From Lachnoclostridium sp. (lineage in GTDB: Bacteria; Bacillota; Clostridia; Lachnospirales; Lachnospiraceae), in the NCBI GenBank assembly GCA_021770065.1, contig JAETRR010000013.1, positions 62,001-126,000 on the forward strand: 64,000 nt of DNA, given 5' to 3'. The notes under the pieces were generated by a model. It was not told the DNA's origin. It was given only the letters and a program-made list of their open reading frames with translations, and made no database searches. Numbering within the stretch: the first letter of the stretch is position 1; each line of letters starts with the position of its first letter. Both the position numbers and the translations under genes were made by a program. Positions 54,946 to 63,700 of this stretch are shown one piece after another.

Positions 54946-55629
54946 CTACCCCTCATCAAAGCGCAGAGTAGACAGGATGCTTTCCTGCGCGGCGCCCAGT
55001 CCTTCATAAGCTTCCACAAAGCAGTCCATCTGCACGGTATACAGCTTTTCGTTGTAACGGAAAACGTAAAGATCGCAGGTCCGGCTTTTGTTGTCGGTAC
55101 CCTCGGAATAACTGATCCAGGAGGCCGGGTATTCGCCCTCTCCTATCGTCACCTCTTCCACGGTACATTCTTCGTTGCTGTCGGCCACATACCGTTCGAT
55201 CAGGCTTTCCGTGGATATGCCTTCTGTCTCCGATATCTTTACAAATACCGGTGTTTCCGAATCGGCTCCATAAGCGTCCGCATAAAAGCACAGCTCCTGT
55301 TCTGAAGCCTCTAAGGTAAAGGCTGCAGGATCGTAGGCTATGGTAAAGCCTTCCATCCCCTGTATTCTGCTGTAGGAAACACTTACCGGTTCCCCCTCTG
55401 CCATGAGAATAACCTCTTCCTCTCCCAATACGGTTCCCGGCACGTTTTCCACAGCCGCAGAGGCCGGCTGCTCCCCGGATATATCTGTTTCGTTCTCATC
55501 TTCTTCTGCCTGTTCTGCCTGTTGTACCTCGGGTACGGACACTTCTTTCGTTAAATCTCCCCCGTCTCTGCCACAGCCCCACAAAACTGCGGACAGGATC
55601 AGGCAGAACGGGAACATCCGCCTACGCAA
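54946..55629 (-). CDS. Exported lipoprotein of unknown function
   Basis: 227 residues from a TTG at 55629 that follows AGGAGAG; an ATG four codons later is the alternative. It overlaps the yqeY stop by 8 bp. Lipoprotein signal ending WGC, then an acidic linker rich in Glu/Asp, then a globular domain of about 140 residues (SYSRIQGMEGFTIAYDPAAFTLE ... YRYNEKLYTVQMDCF-like). Family not recognised. Confidence 0.7.
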   Translation of the reverse strand: MRRRMFPFCLILSAVLWGCGRDGGDLTKEVSVPEVQQAEQAEEDENETDISGEQPASAAVENVPGTVLGEEEVILMAEGEPVSVSYSRIQGMEGFTIAYDPAAFTLEASEQELCFYADAYGADSETPVFVKISETEGISTESLIERYVADSNEECTVEEVTIGEGEYPASWISYSEGTDNKSRTCDLYVFRYNEKLYTVQMDCFVEAYEGLGAAQESILSTLRFDEG

Positions 55630-56068
55630 GAATCTCTCCTACCAGTCTGTTGACCAGGGAGCCGTCTGCCCTGCCCTTTACCCTGGGCATCAGCTCTTTC
55701 ATAATCTTTCCTTTGTCCCTGCCCGAGGCTTCCGTGATCCCCAGGGACTCGATTACTTCTTTTATCACTGCGCGGATAGCTTCTTCACTCATTTCCTCCG
55801 GGGCAAATTCGGAGAGCACCGCCAGACGCGCCCTGCACTGTTCAATGATGTCGGTTCGATCTGCCGGGGCTAAATCCATGGTTTCCCTGGTCTGTTTCAT
55901 TTCCTTTTTGATAACCTCATACTCCTCTTCCGGGGTGAGGTCTGCGCGCTTGTCGATGGCTTTGTTTTTCAGTGCCGCCAGAAGCATGGAGAGGGTTTCC
56001 TTGCGGTCTTTCTCCTTATTCTTCATGGCTTTCATCATCTCTGCACGGATTTCATCAATTTTACTCAT
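55622..56068 (-). CDS. GatB/YqeY domain protein
   Basis: 148 residues, RBS GGAGAAAA. The YqeY pattern is clear: IRAEMMKAMKNKEKDRKETLSMLLAALKNKAIDKR, EEEYEVIKKEMKQTRET and KIMKELMPRVKGRADGSLVNRLV. It corresponds to the tRNA-binding helical domain of GatB; the free protein's role is not settled. Confidence 0.92.
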   Translation of the reverse strand: MSKIDEIRAEMMKAMKNKEKDRKETLSMLLAALKNKAIDKRADLTPEEEYEVIKKEMKQTRETMDLAPADRTDIIEQCRARLAVLSEFAPEEMSEEAIRAVIKEVIESLGITEASGRDKGKIMKELMPRVKGRADGSLVNRLVGEILA

Positions 56069-56237
56069 AATTTTCTCCTATTCCAGTTTCCAATTCTATA
56101 ATATTTCTCTCAATGCATCTTACCCGAAACTTATTCTAGTCTCTTTTTTTCGGAATTTCAAGATCCAGACCGATTTTCACGGAAAGGAACCGCTATTCCA
56201 GATTTTCCTTTTTCATTCCTGCTTTACCCTGTAAATA

Positions 56238-56651
56238 TTATAAAACCATCAGCAGTGTTCCTATCCCAATCAGAATACAGCCTGCAATGGACTTTCCCGT
56301 GAATTTTTCATGCAGAAATACGAAAGCCAGAACCAGTGTGAAAACAACGCTCAGCTTATCAACAGGAACCACCTTTGAGACTTCTCCGGTCTGCAGTGCT
56401 TTATAGTAGCACAGCCAGGAGGCTCCGGTTGCCAGTCCGGACAGAATAAGAAAGAGCCAGCTTCTGCGGTCAATTTTGAATATTCCTGACTGGGCATTTG
56501 TCAGAAACACCATTCCCCAGGCCATGATTAATACCACAAATGTCCGGATTGCCGTAGCCAGATTGGAATTGACTCCTTCAATTCCGGCTTTGGCAAGTAT
56601 GGAAGTCAGCGCCGCAAATACAGAGGATAAAATTGCAAACAGCAGCCACAT
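56238..56651 (-). CDS. Single-EamA-repeat membrane transporter subunit
   Basis: 137 residues from ATG 56651, RBS GAGGTG. Four to five membrane segments. One EamA unit only: SVFAALTSILAKAGIEGVNSNLATAIRT, then GLATGASWLCYYKALQTGEVSKVVPVDKLSVVFTLVLAFVFL. Half-size EamA proteins act as homodimers. Convergent pairing with the larger transporter is not seen. Confidence 0.88.
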   Translation of the reverse strand: MWLLFAILSSVFAALTSILAKAGIEGVNSNLATAIRTFVVLIMAWGMVFLTNAQSGIFKIDRRSWLFLILSGLATGASWLCYYKALQTGEVSKVVPVDKLSVVFTLVLAFVFLHEKFTGKSIAGCILIGIGTLLMVL

Positions 56652-56761
56652 TTTTTGCACCTCGATTCCGAAACGTTTATCCCTTTGCCAGACTATCATA
56701 CCACACTCCCTGCATAAAAAACAAGAAATTAAAAATTTCAGCTTTATTTTGCCGCATCCCC

Positions 56762-56856
56762 TTGCTTTTTTCCTAATAAACAGTTATTCTGTAATTGTAT
56801 TTCTCACAAATACATTTAACCGATTTTTGTCTTTATACAAAAGACATTTTTCTTTT
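56762..56856 (+). promoter_or_regulatory. Leader of the serine operon with attenuator-like hairpins
   Basis: A promoter-like TTGCTT-N17-TATTCT (56762-56790) is followed by the dyad TGTATTT-N5-AAATACA (56796-56814). Then comes the stem TGTCTTT-N5-AAAGACA (56828-56846) with TTTTTCTTTT after it, a good terminator. The transporter start is 90 nt further on, with a weaker stem region CCTG...CAGG between. No gene lies ahead of this terminator on this strand, so attenuation is likely. No known riboswitch motif was recognised. Confidence 0.5.
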
Positions 56857-56943
56857 CCGGACAGACTCCTGATACCTGGCTTAAACAGGCTGCATACTGC
56901 CGGAAAAGGGACACAAAAGATTTTTCTTATGGAGGGATGTATC

Positions 56944-58143
56944 ATGGAAAAGAAAAAACTGGGCCTTGTGCCTAAACTCATCATTGCCATTATTCTCGGT
57001 ATTTTATTCGGACAGTTCCTGCCCGAGAGCATCTGCCGGGTGGTTGTCACTGCCTCCGGCCTGTTCAGCACTTTTTTGAAGTTTATTATTCCGCTGATGA
57101 TTGTCGCCTATGTGACCATGGGAATTGCGGACTTAAGCCAGGGTGCCGGAAAGCTGCTTATCATTACGGTCTGTCTTGCCTACGGCTCTACCCTGATTGC
57201 CGGAACCTGTTCTTATCTGGTGGCCAGCGGATTGTTCCCGAGCTTTATGAGCCCGGAGGCTATGGAACAGATTGCGGCGACAGCAGACAACTCCTTAAGC
57301 TCCTATTTCAGCATTTCGCTTCAGCCCCTTCTGGATACCCTGTCCGCAGTGGCCCTTGCCTTCGTTCTCGGACTGTGCCTGTCTGCCATGAGAGGAAAGG
57401 AGATGGGCAGCAGCCTTTACAACGGCATGAAGGATTTCTCCAGCGTCATTGACAAGGTGCTCCATACGGTTATCATTCCTCTGCTTCCCCTTTATATCTG
57501 CGGAACTTTTACGGATATGACAAAGTCGGGAAAAACCTTCGCGATTTTAAGCATTTTGTGGAAGGTATTCCTGGTGGTGATTCTTATGCATCTCATCTGC
57601 ATCACCATTCAGTTTATCATTGCCGGAACCATCAGCAAGAAGAATCCTGTCACGCTTATTAAGAACCAGATTCCCGGGTATACGACTGCTTTGGGAACCC
57701 AATCCTCTGCCGCTACAATTCCGGTCAATCTCGAATGTGCCAAAAATGACGGAGTATCCGAGCAGATCCGCAATTTTGTGGTTCCCCTGTGCGCGAACAT
57801 CCACATGGCAGGCTCTATGATCACCATCACGGCCTGCGCTACGGCCGTGTGCCTGATGAACCAGCTTCCCATCAGCCTGGGGACAGTGATTCCCTTTATT
57901 ATGACCCTGGGCATTGCCATGGTGGCTTCCCCAGGCGCTCCGGGCGGATCGATTATGACGGCCCTGCCCTTCCTCTATATGATCTTCGGAGCGGAGGCAG
58001 GCAATCCGGACGGGCCTATCTGTGCCATCATGGTCGCGCTTTATATTACCCAGGACTCTTTCGGAACCGCATGTAATGTATCCGGAGACAATGCCATTGG
58101 CGTAATCGTAAATACCATTTATGAAAAATGGATAAAAAAATAA
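56944..58143 (+). CDS. Dicarboxylate/amino acid:cation symporter, probable serine transporter
   Basis: 399 residues from ATG 56944, RBS GGAGGG. Eight membrane segments with the family's re-entrant loops: FLKFIIPLMIVAYVTMGIADLSQGAGK, ALGTQSSAATIPVNLECAK (HP1 serine-rich), ANIHMAGSMITITACA, and ASPGAPGGSIMTALPFL (HP2). The DAACS family moves acidic or neutral amino acids with Na+ or H+. The two L-serine dehydratase genes downstream imply that serine is the substrate. Confidence 0.9.
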   Translation: MEKKKLGLVPKLIIAIILGILFGQFLPESICRVVVTASGLFSTFLKFIIPLMIVAYVTMGIADLSQGAGKLLIITVCLAYGSTLIAGTCSYLVASGLFPSFMSPEAMEQIAATADNSLSSYFSISLQPLLDTLSAVALAFVLGLCLSAMRGKEMGSSLYNGMKDFSSVIDKVLHTVIIPLLPLYICGTFTDMTKSGKTFAILSILWKVFLVVILMHLICITIQFIIAGTISKKNPVTLIKNQIPGYTTALGTQSSAATIPVNLECAKNDGVSEQIRNFVVPLCANIHMAGSMITITACATAVCLMNQLPISLGTVIPFIMTLGIAMVASPGAPGGSIMTALPFLYMIFGAEAGNPDGPICAIMVALYITQDSFGTACNVSGDNAIGVIVNTIYEKWIKK

Positions 58144-58156
58144 AGAGGGCAGCAAT

Positions 58157-58816
58157 ATGAACGTATTTGATATTATCGGCCCTGTGATGATTGGTCCTTC
58201 CAGTTCTCATACGGCCGGAGCTGTACGCCTTGGACGTACAGCATGGAAAATCCTGGAGGAAAAGGCTGTCCGGGCGGATATCCGGCTGTCCGGCTCCTTT
58301 GCGCAGACTTACCGGGGCCATGGTACGGATAAGGCTCTGATTGCCGGAATTATGGGCATGCATTCTTATGACGAGCGTATCCGGCGCTCCTTAAGCCTTG
58401 CAGATGAAGAAGGGCTTGTGTATTCCTTTACTGCAGAAGATATTCCCGGAGCGCATCCCAACACGGCCCGGATTCATTTAAAGGGCGAACATGGCGCCGA
58501 GTGCACCGTACAGGGCGCCAGCATCGGCGGCGGCAATATTCTGGTTACGGAGATCAACGGAATGGAAGTCTCCTTTACCGGCCAGTATAATACACTGGTA
58601 GTGCTGCACTATGACAGACCCGGCACCATCGCCGCCGTGACGAATTTCATGGCTTATTCGGGAACGAATATCGGAAATTTCCGTCTGACCCGTCCGAAAA
58701 AGGGCGGCGAGGCGGTAATGACCATTGAGGTGGACGGGGAAGTGGAGGAAACTCTGATTCACAGCCTGCGCATTCTTCCCAATATTATTAATGTGGTTTT
58801 GATTCGGGCGATTTAA
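58157..58816 (+). CDS. sdaAB: L-serine ammonia-lyase, iron-sulfur-dependent, beta subunit
   Basis: 219 residues, RBS GAGGG, 13 bp after the transporter. Family start FDIIGPVMIGPSSSHTAGAVRLGR and GSFAQTYRGHGTDKALIAGIMG. The C-terminal ACT domain (about 150-219, VLHYDRPGTIAAVTNFMAYSGTNIGNFRLTR) probably binds serine. With the alpha subunit it converts L-serine to pyruvate and ammonia. Confidence 0.95.
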   Translation: MNVFDIIGPVMIGPSSSHTAGAVRLGRTAWKILEEKAVRADIRLSGSFAQTYRGHGTDKALIAGIMGMHSYDERIRRSLSLADEEGLVYSFTAEDIPGAHPNTARIHLKGEHGAECTVQGASIGGGNILVTEINGMEVSFTGQYNTLVVLHYDRPGTIAAVTNFMAYSGTNIGNFRLTRPKKGGEAVMTIEVDGEVEETLIHSLRILPNIINVVLIRAI

Positions 58817-58830
58817 TCTGCCTTTCAATA

Positions 58831-58876
58831 CCTAAACTTAGTTTTCCGCTGCGCGGAAAAGAGATTTTCACAGTAA
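58831..58876. repeat. 46-nt dispersed hairpin repeat, copy 2
   Basis: Copy 2 of the repeat at 899-944, with the same TTTTCCGC-TGC-GCGGAAAA stem. It fills most of the sdaAB-sdaAA gap, and its 3' end runs into the sdaAA ribosome site (AAGGAG 58875-58880), so it may affect sdaAA translation or mRNA stability. Confidence 0.75.
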
Positions 58877-58887
58877 GGAGTATATAT

Positions 58888-59766
58888 ATGCTGGAATATG
58901 ATTCAATTGCGGCTATCTGTGATGCCGCCCAGGAAAAACAAATCACTATCTCCGCTCTGGCTCTTGCCGATCAGGCGGAACAGATGGAGCTTCCGGAGGA
59001 GGAACTCTATGAACGTATGAAAGAGAGCCTCTATGTAATGCAGGAGGCTGTGAAGAAAGGAAAGAATCCAAAACTCCGCTCCACCTCCGGGCTTACCGGA
59101 GGCGATGCGGCAAAGGTGGAAGCTTACGCAGATACCGGCGGAATCACAGGAAGCTTTCTGAATCATGCCATGGCCCGTGCCATTGCCGTGTCGGAGTACA
59201 ATGCGGCCATGGGAAAGATTGTGGCCTCTCCCACTGCCGGCTCCTGCGGTATCCTGCCCGGCACGGTTGTCTCCATGCTGGAGGAAGGACGCTGCGACGA
59301 GCATGCCGCCGTGATGGCGCTCTTTACGGCCGGAGCCGTCGGAATGGTAATTGCACGTAATGCTTCCATTGCAGGCGCCCAGGGAGGATGCCAGGCGGAA
59401 TGCGGTTCGGCCTCCGCCATGGCCGCCGCTGCTCTGGTGGAACTGGCAGGAGGAACCCCGGCCCAGGCCGCCCACGCCTGTGCCATGGCCATCAAAAACC
59501 AGCTCGGCCTGGTGTGTGATCCTGTGGCCGGACTTGTTGAAATCCCCTGTATCAAAAGGAACGTGTCGGGGATTGCCATTGCATTTACTTCCGCGGAAAT
59601 GGCCCTCGCCGGCGTGGAAAGTAAAATTCCGGTGGATGAGTGCGTGCTTGCCATGCGGCAGACAGGGGATCTGCTTCCCTGTTCCTTAAAGGAAACATCC
59701 CAGGCCGGTCTGGCAGCGACACCTACAGGAATCCGGCTGAAAAAGCAGGTGTTTGGAGATCATTAA
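58888..59766 (+). CDS. sdaAA: L-serine ammonia-lyase, iron-sulfur-dependent, alpha subunit
   Basis: 292 residues from ATG 58888, RBS AAGGAG. Family marks: LRSTSGLTGGDAAKVEAYAD, MGKIVASPTAGSCGILPGTVVSML, SIAGAQGGCQAECGSASAMAAAALVELAGG and LGLVCDPVAGLVEIPC. Cysteines in these blocks hold the oxygen-sensitive iron-sulfur cluster. Partner of the beta subunit. The last gene of the operon; it converges on an MBL-fold gene. Confidence 0.95.
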   Translation: MLEYDSIAAICDAAQEKQITISALALADQAEQMELPEEELYERMKESLYVMQEAVKKGKNPKLRSTSGLTGGDAAKVEAYADTGGITGSFLNHAMARAIAVSEYNAAMGKIVASPTAGSCGILPGTVVSMLEEGRCDEHAAVMALFTAGAVGMVIARNASIAGAQGGCQAECGSASAMAAAALVELAGGTPAQAAHACAMAIKNQLGLVCDPVAGLVEIPCIKRNVSGIAIAFTSAEMALAGVESKIPVDECVLAMRQTGDLLPCSLKETSQAGLAATPTGIRLKKQVFGDH

Positions 59767-59808
59767 AACAGAGGCAGATGCCTGTCCGGCAGGCTGCAGG
59801 GGCATAAA

Positions 59809-60666
59809 TCACTGCTCCCGCTCCTGCCGGATTTCCATATTCTCCCCGTCGCATAAGCAGGTAACGGTTCCCTCTGAAGTAAGGTAGATTTGTGCGCCTG
59901 TCCGGCGGAGGATTCTGCGCACCTTATCATCTCCCGGCTCTTCCTCTGAACAGGTAATGACGGCAATTTCGGGGGAGACGGCTTCTAAGAATTCCTCGGA
60001 ATTCTTTTCTTTTCTTCCGTGATGGGGAACCTTCAGAAGATCATGCTCCAGTTCAAATTCATTCTGGTTCAGGAGCTCTTTTAAGCGCTCCTTTTCGCAG
60101 TCACCGGCAAAGAGAAACCGCTGCCCGCCATAGGTCATGCTGATCACAAGGGAAAAATCATTATCCTTCTCCTCGTATTCCTCTTTCTGGGGCGGATAAA
60201 TCAGGCACTCTACTCCGTCAAAGGAAAGAGTACGCGTCTCTCTCACAAGCTCCGGCTGCTGCCCTGCCGCGCTGAGCGCCTCCCGGTATTCTTCATACTG
60301 GCCGCTGTCTGCTTCGTAATCCGGCTGAAAAATATGCTCTGCTCCTGTCTCTTCCAGAACCCGATCCGCACCACCCACGTGATCCTTGTCAAAATGGGTG
60401 ATTACCATGTAGTCAAGAGATCTTATATCCTGCTGCCGCAGATAGCCGAGAATCACCTCAGAGGTATCCTCATAGCCTGTATCAATCAGCATGGAAGTAT
60501 TTTCTGTCTCGATCAAGATGGCATCTCCTTTTCCCACGTCAAAAAAAGTGATTTTCAGATTTTCCTTTTCCCCGACAGCGGCGTCCTCTCTTACGCAGCC
60601 TCCTAAAAGCAGCATGAAAAGTAGAATAAATGCAACAGCTGCTTTGACCCGGCCTGATTTTCCCAT
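59809..60666 (-). CDS. MBL-fold lipoprotein related to ComEC C-terminal domain
   Basis: 285 residues from ATG 60666, chosen because AGGGGAAACGG precedes it; an ATG six codons earlier has no ribosome site. Lipoprotein signal AAVAFILLFMLLLGGC. Metallo-beta-lactamase fold: FFDVGKGDAILIETEN, LIDTGYEDTSEVIL, VITHFDKDHVGGADRVL (HxxDH motif THFDKDH), FLFAGDCEKERL and LKVPHHGRKEKNSEEF. Similar to the extracellular hydrolase domain attached to ComEC. Nucleic-acid or ester hydrolysis outside the membrane is inferred. Confidence 0.88.
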   Translation of the reverse strand: MGKSGRVKAAVAFILLFMLLLGGCVREDAAVGEKENLKITFFDVGKGDAILIETENTSMLIDTGYEDTSEVILGYLRQQDIRSLDYMVITHFDKDHVGGADRVLEETGAEHIFQPDYEADSGQYEEYREALSAAGQQPELVRETRTLSFDGVECLIYPPQKEEYEEKDNDFSLVISMTYGGQRFLFAGDCEKERLKELLNQNEFELEHDLLKVPHHGRKEKNSEEFLEAVSPEIAVITCSEEEPGDDKVRRILRRTGAQIYLTSEGTVTCLCDGENMEIRQEREQ

Positions 60667-60709
60667 TCCGTTTCCCCTTTTCATTTATGCGTTCTTTTAC
60701 AAATATATC

Positions 60710-60736
60710 CTCAGCGGACAAAGTCTGTCCACTGAG
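60710..60736 (-). terminator. Terminator of the Ig-like surface protein gene
   Basis: Minus-strand CTCAGTGGACA pairs with TGTCCGCTGAG across a five-base loop (11 bp, one wobble), followed by GATATATTTG. It is about 30 bp past the stop at 60765. The T-run is weak. Confidence 0.55.
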
Positions 60737-60764
60737 AATATCATAGCATGAGAATTTTATTATC

Positions 60765-63700
60765 TCAATGCTTTTGAAGATTTCTGCGATGTGTGAACAA
60801 CAGTAACGCCGTTATCATACATCCTCCTGCAAGAATCAGAATGCCTGCAAGACAGACGGCCCATACTGTCTTTGGATTATCGTCTCCCGGAAACCGGAAA
60901 CGGATCTGTTCTGTTATCAGAAAATGGACAGGCTTCGTTTCTGTCTGATTGCCTGCCTCGTCCCATGCTTTTACGGAAAATGTCTGCCAGGCCTTTGCGC
61001 CGGAAACGGGGCATGCCAGCATTCCGTCCAGTTCCCGGAGCATATCTCTGTCATAAGCCGCCGCACACCGGCCGTTCATATATACCTCCGCCCCGGCGAG
61101 TGCGCAGGCATCCCGGACATCGGCCAGAATTTCAAGACTTTTTCCCCGAACCCTCTCCCAGTCCTTCACGCCTGTCACTACCACACTGGGACCTGTCTTG
61201 TCCACAATAAATTCCAGGCTTTTTTCTTTCATCCGGTTGTTAGACGCATTTCGTGCCTGATCCTCCGAGTACAGCGTTACCAGATAAATGCCCTCCTTTT
61301 CAAAATTCTCCTTTCCAATCCGGTAACGGTAGGTTTTCCAGGTATCCCTTGTCCCCGTCTTGTCCACCTCATAATCCTTCCCCTCCTTAAGCTCCCTGGC
61401 TTCACCTTCCCGGCTGCTGGTTATCTGATAACAGTCAAGAAAATCGGGATTATATTCGGTAATCACAAGCTCCGGTTCCCGGGAAGTATAGCGGACTCCT
61501 CCCGGTCCCGCCAGAAGAGCCGTGGCTTCCTCCAGTTCATAGGCGGATCCAAAGCGGTTCACGGAAAAGGTAAGCTCCGCTTCCGCAGTATTTCCCGCCA
61601 GATCGCCGGCTTTTGCTTTGATGCGGTAGAGATCGTCATTTTCCGGAACCTTCTCAAAATCTCCCCAGATCATGGTAAAGCCATCCTCCCCGCTGCTTTC
61701 GGCACAGGCAGGAATCTGCCCCGTTCTGCTGCTTCCCACAAAACTCACCTGCGTCTGTTCCGGATCAAAATTGGTATCCAACGCGCGAAGCCTTGGGGCC
61801 GCAGTCCCACGGTTGGCTGAACAGTCCGCCACACTCTCAAAAGTGAGCTCCGGAGGCGTCTGATCGATGATAAATTCCTCCGAGCGGTAGAACTCTGCCT
61901 CGTTTCCTGCCAAATCCGTACAGCGAAGTTCGAGACCGTATCTGCCATCCTCCGAAAAAGTAATTCCGGCGCGGAAGCTCCCCTCTTCCCACCGGCGCAG
62001 TTCTCCAAGTCCCGGAGCCGCAATTTCTTTCCCTTTATCAAAGGCTTTTATCGAAACCTTCAAATCTTCCGGCAGAAGATTCCGCTCCTTTACTTCCACA
62101 ACGGCACTGCGCTCCCCGGAATAGTAACGGCCGTTCACGGCCTGGGAATTGTCCCAGTGTACCAGAAGAACCGGAGATGTCTTATCAATTACAAAGGTAT
62201 CTGTTTTTTCATAGCTTCCTCTGTTTCCGGCGGCATCCTGGCAGGAGATTCCGAAGGAATATTCCCCGTCCCTGTCAAAAAGCAGGTCTGCACTCCAGGC
62301 ACAGTCATCACTGTGATGCAGGCTTTCCGGATCAGAGGAACCGCCGCATCCCTCCCCGGGCCGGTGCCTCCAGGACAAAGAAGTATCCTCCATTCCCGTA
62401 AGCTCAAACTGAACCTGTTCCGGAACGAAATTCCGCTCCCGTATTGTGATATGAGCCGTCTGATCCTCCCGGTAATATTTTTCATTCTGCACATTTTTAT
62501 TCAGCCACTCAACCTCTATCTTCGGAGAACTGGTGTCGATGTGAATTACGGGAATATCTTTAAGCTCGGTGGTATGCCCCACAAAATCCGTCAGGCTGCC
62601 GGAAACGGGAATTTCATTTTGATCGTTTTCTGCTGCCGGGATTGTGAGAATCTGCTCTGCAGTCCTCCTAATCTCCTTTCCTTCCTCCTCAAAATTCTCT
62701 TCCATCCGCTGATTTCCTGCCTGGATCCGGATGGAACGGATTCCGGAGAAACTATCCTCCATGACGAATTTTAAGTGTACATCCTCCCGGTAAAAATTGC
62801 CCCTTGCCCCAGATTTTCCCTCCGGAAAAACCTCTGCGCGGGACGTTTTCCCATGCATTTCTGCCGATTCAATGAGAACTCCTTTTGTTTCCGTCCAGTT
62901 TTTTGCAGAATTTCCGGCGCGATCGCCGGCCTTAGCCCGGACGCTTCCCCTAAAGGAATGGGGGAGCGAGAACACCGTGTAAGCCGCCGTCCCCTCGCCT
63001 TCATAGATGAGGCCGCTTCCCGGAACCGCCGTATCCGTTATCATAACCGGCCCCGGCTCTTCCTCCCCTCCTATCCCCTCACAGATATAAGTAATCTCCC
63101 CAATACCGCTGACTGTATCCTCCGCCCGGATCTTTACAGTCAAATCCGGCTGACAGAAATATCCGAAAGTAACCCGGCTGATAAGCTTTTCCAGAAAGGT
63201 CTGCTGCCCGGCCACAAAAGTGATCCCTCCCTGTTCTGAAATGACAGGCCCGGTCCGATCCAGGCAGAAGCTTCCCAGAGATAAATATCCTCCGCTGCCT
63301 TCCTCTGAAATATTGCCGGCCTCATCCTGTATCCATGCAGAACCCCGGTAAACGGCCTCTGTTTTCAAATGAATGAACAGTTGAAAAATGCCGGGTTCTT
63401 CTCTCATCTCATAATTATCTCCCTTTCCCTCCACAGGATATCCTTTTACCGGATCTTCTTTATCTTCTTTATCTTCTTTATCTTCTTTATCTTCTTTATC
63501 TTCTTCATTTCCCCCGTTATCCGTTCCTCCCCATTCCGGCGTATCTTCTACTGTTCCCTTCTGGTCCTGTTCACTTTTCTCTGTTTCTTCCTGCTCTTCT
63601 TCTTCCTGCTCTGGCTGCTCAAGTCCCGCTTTCTCTCTTAAACAGGCCCATGTTTTTCCGTGAATCTCCTGTACCTCGGGGATATCCGAAAGCTTTCCGG

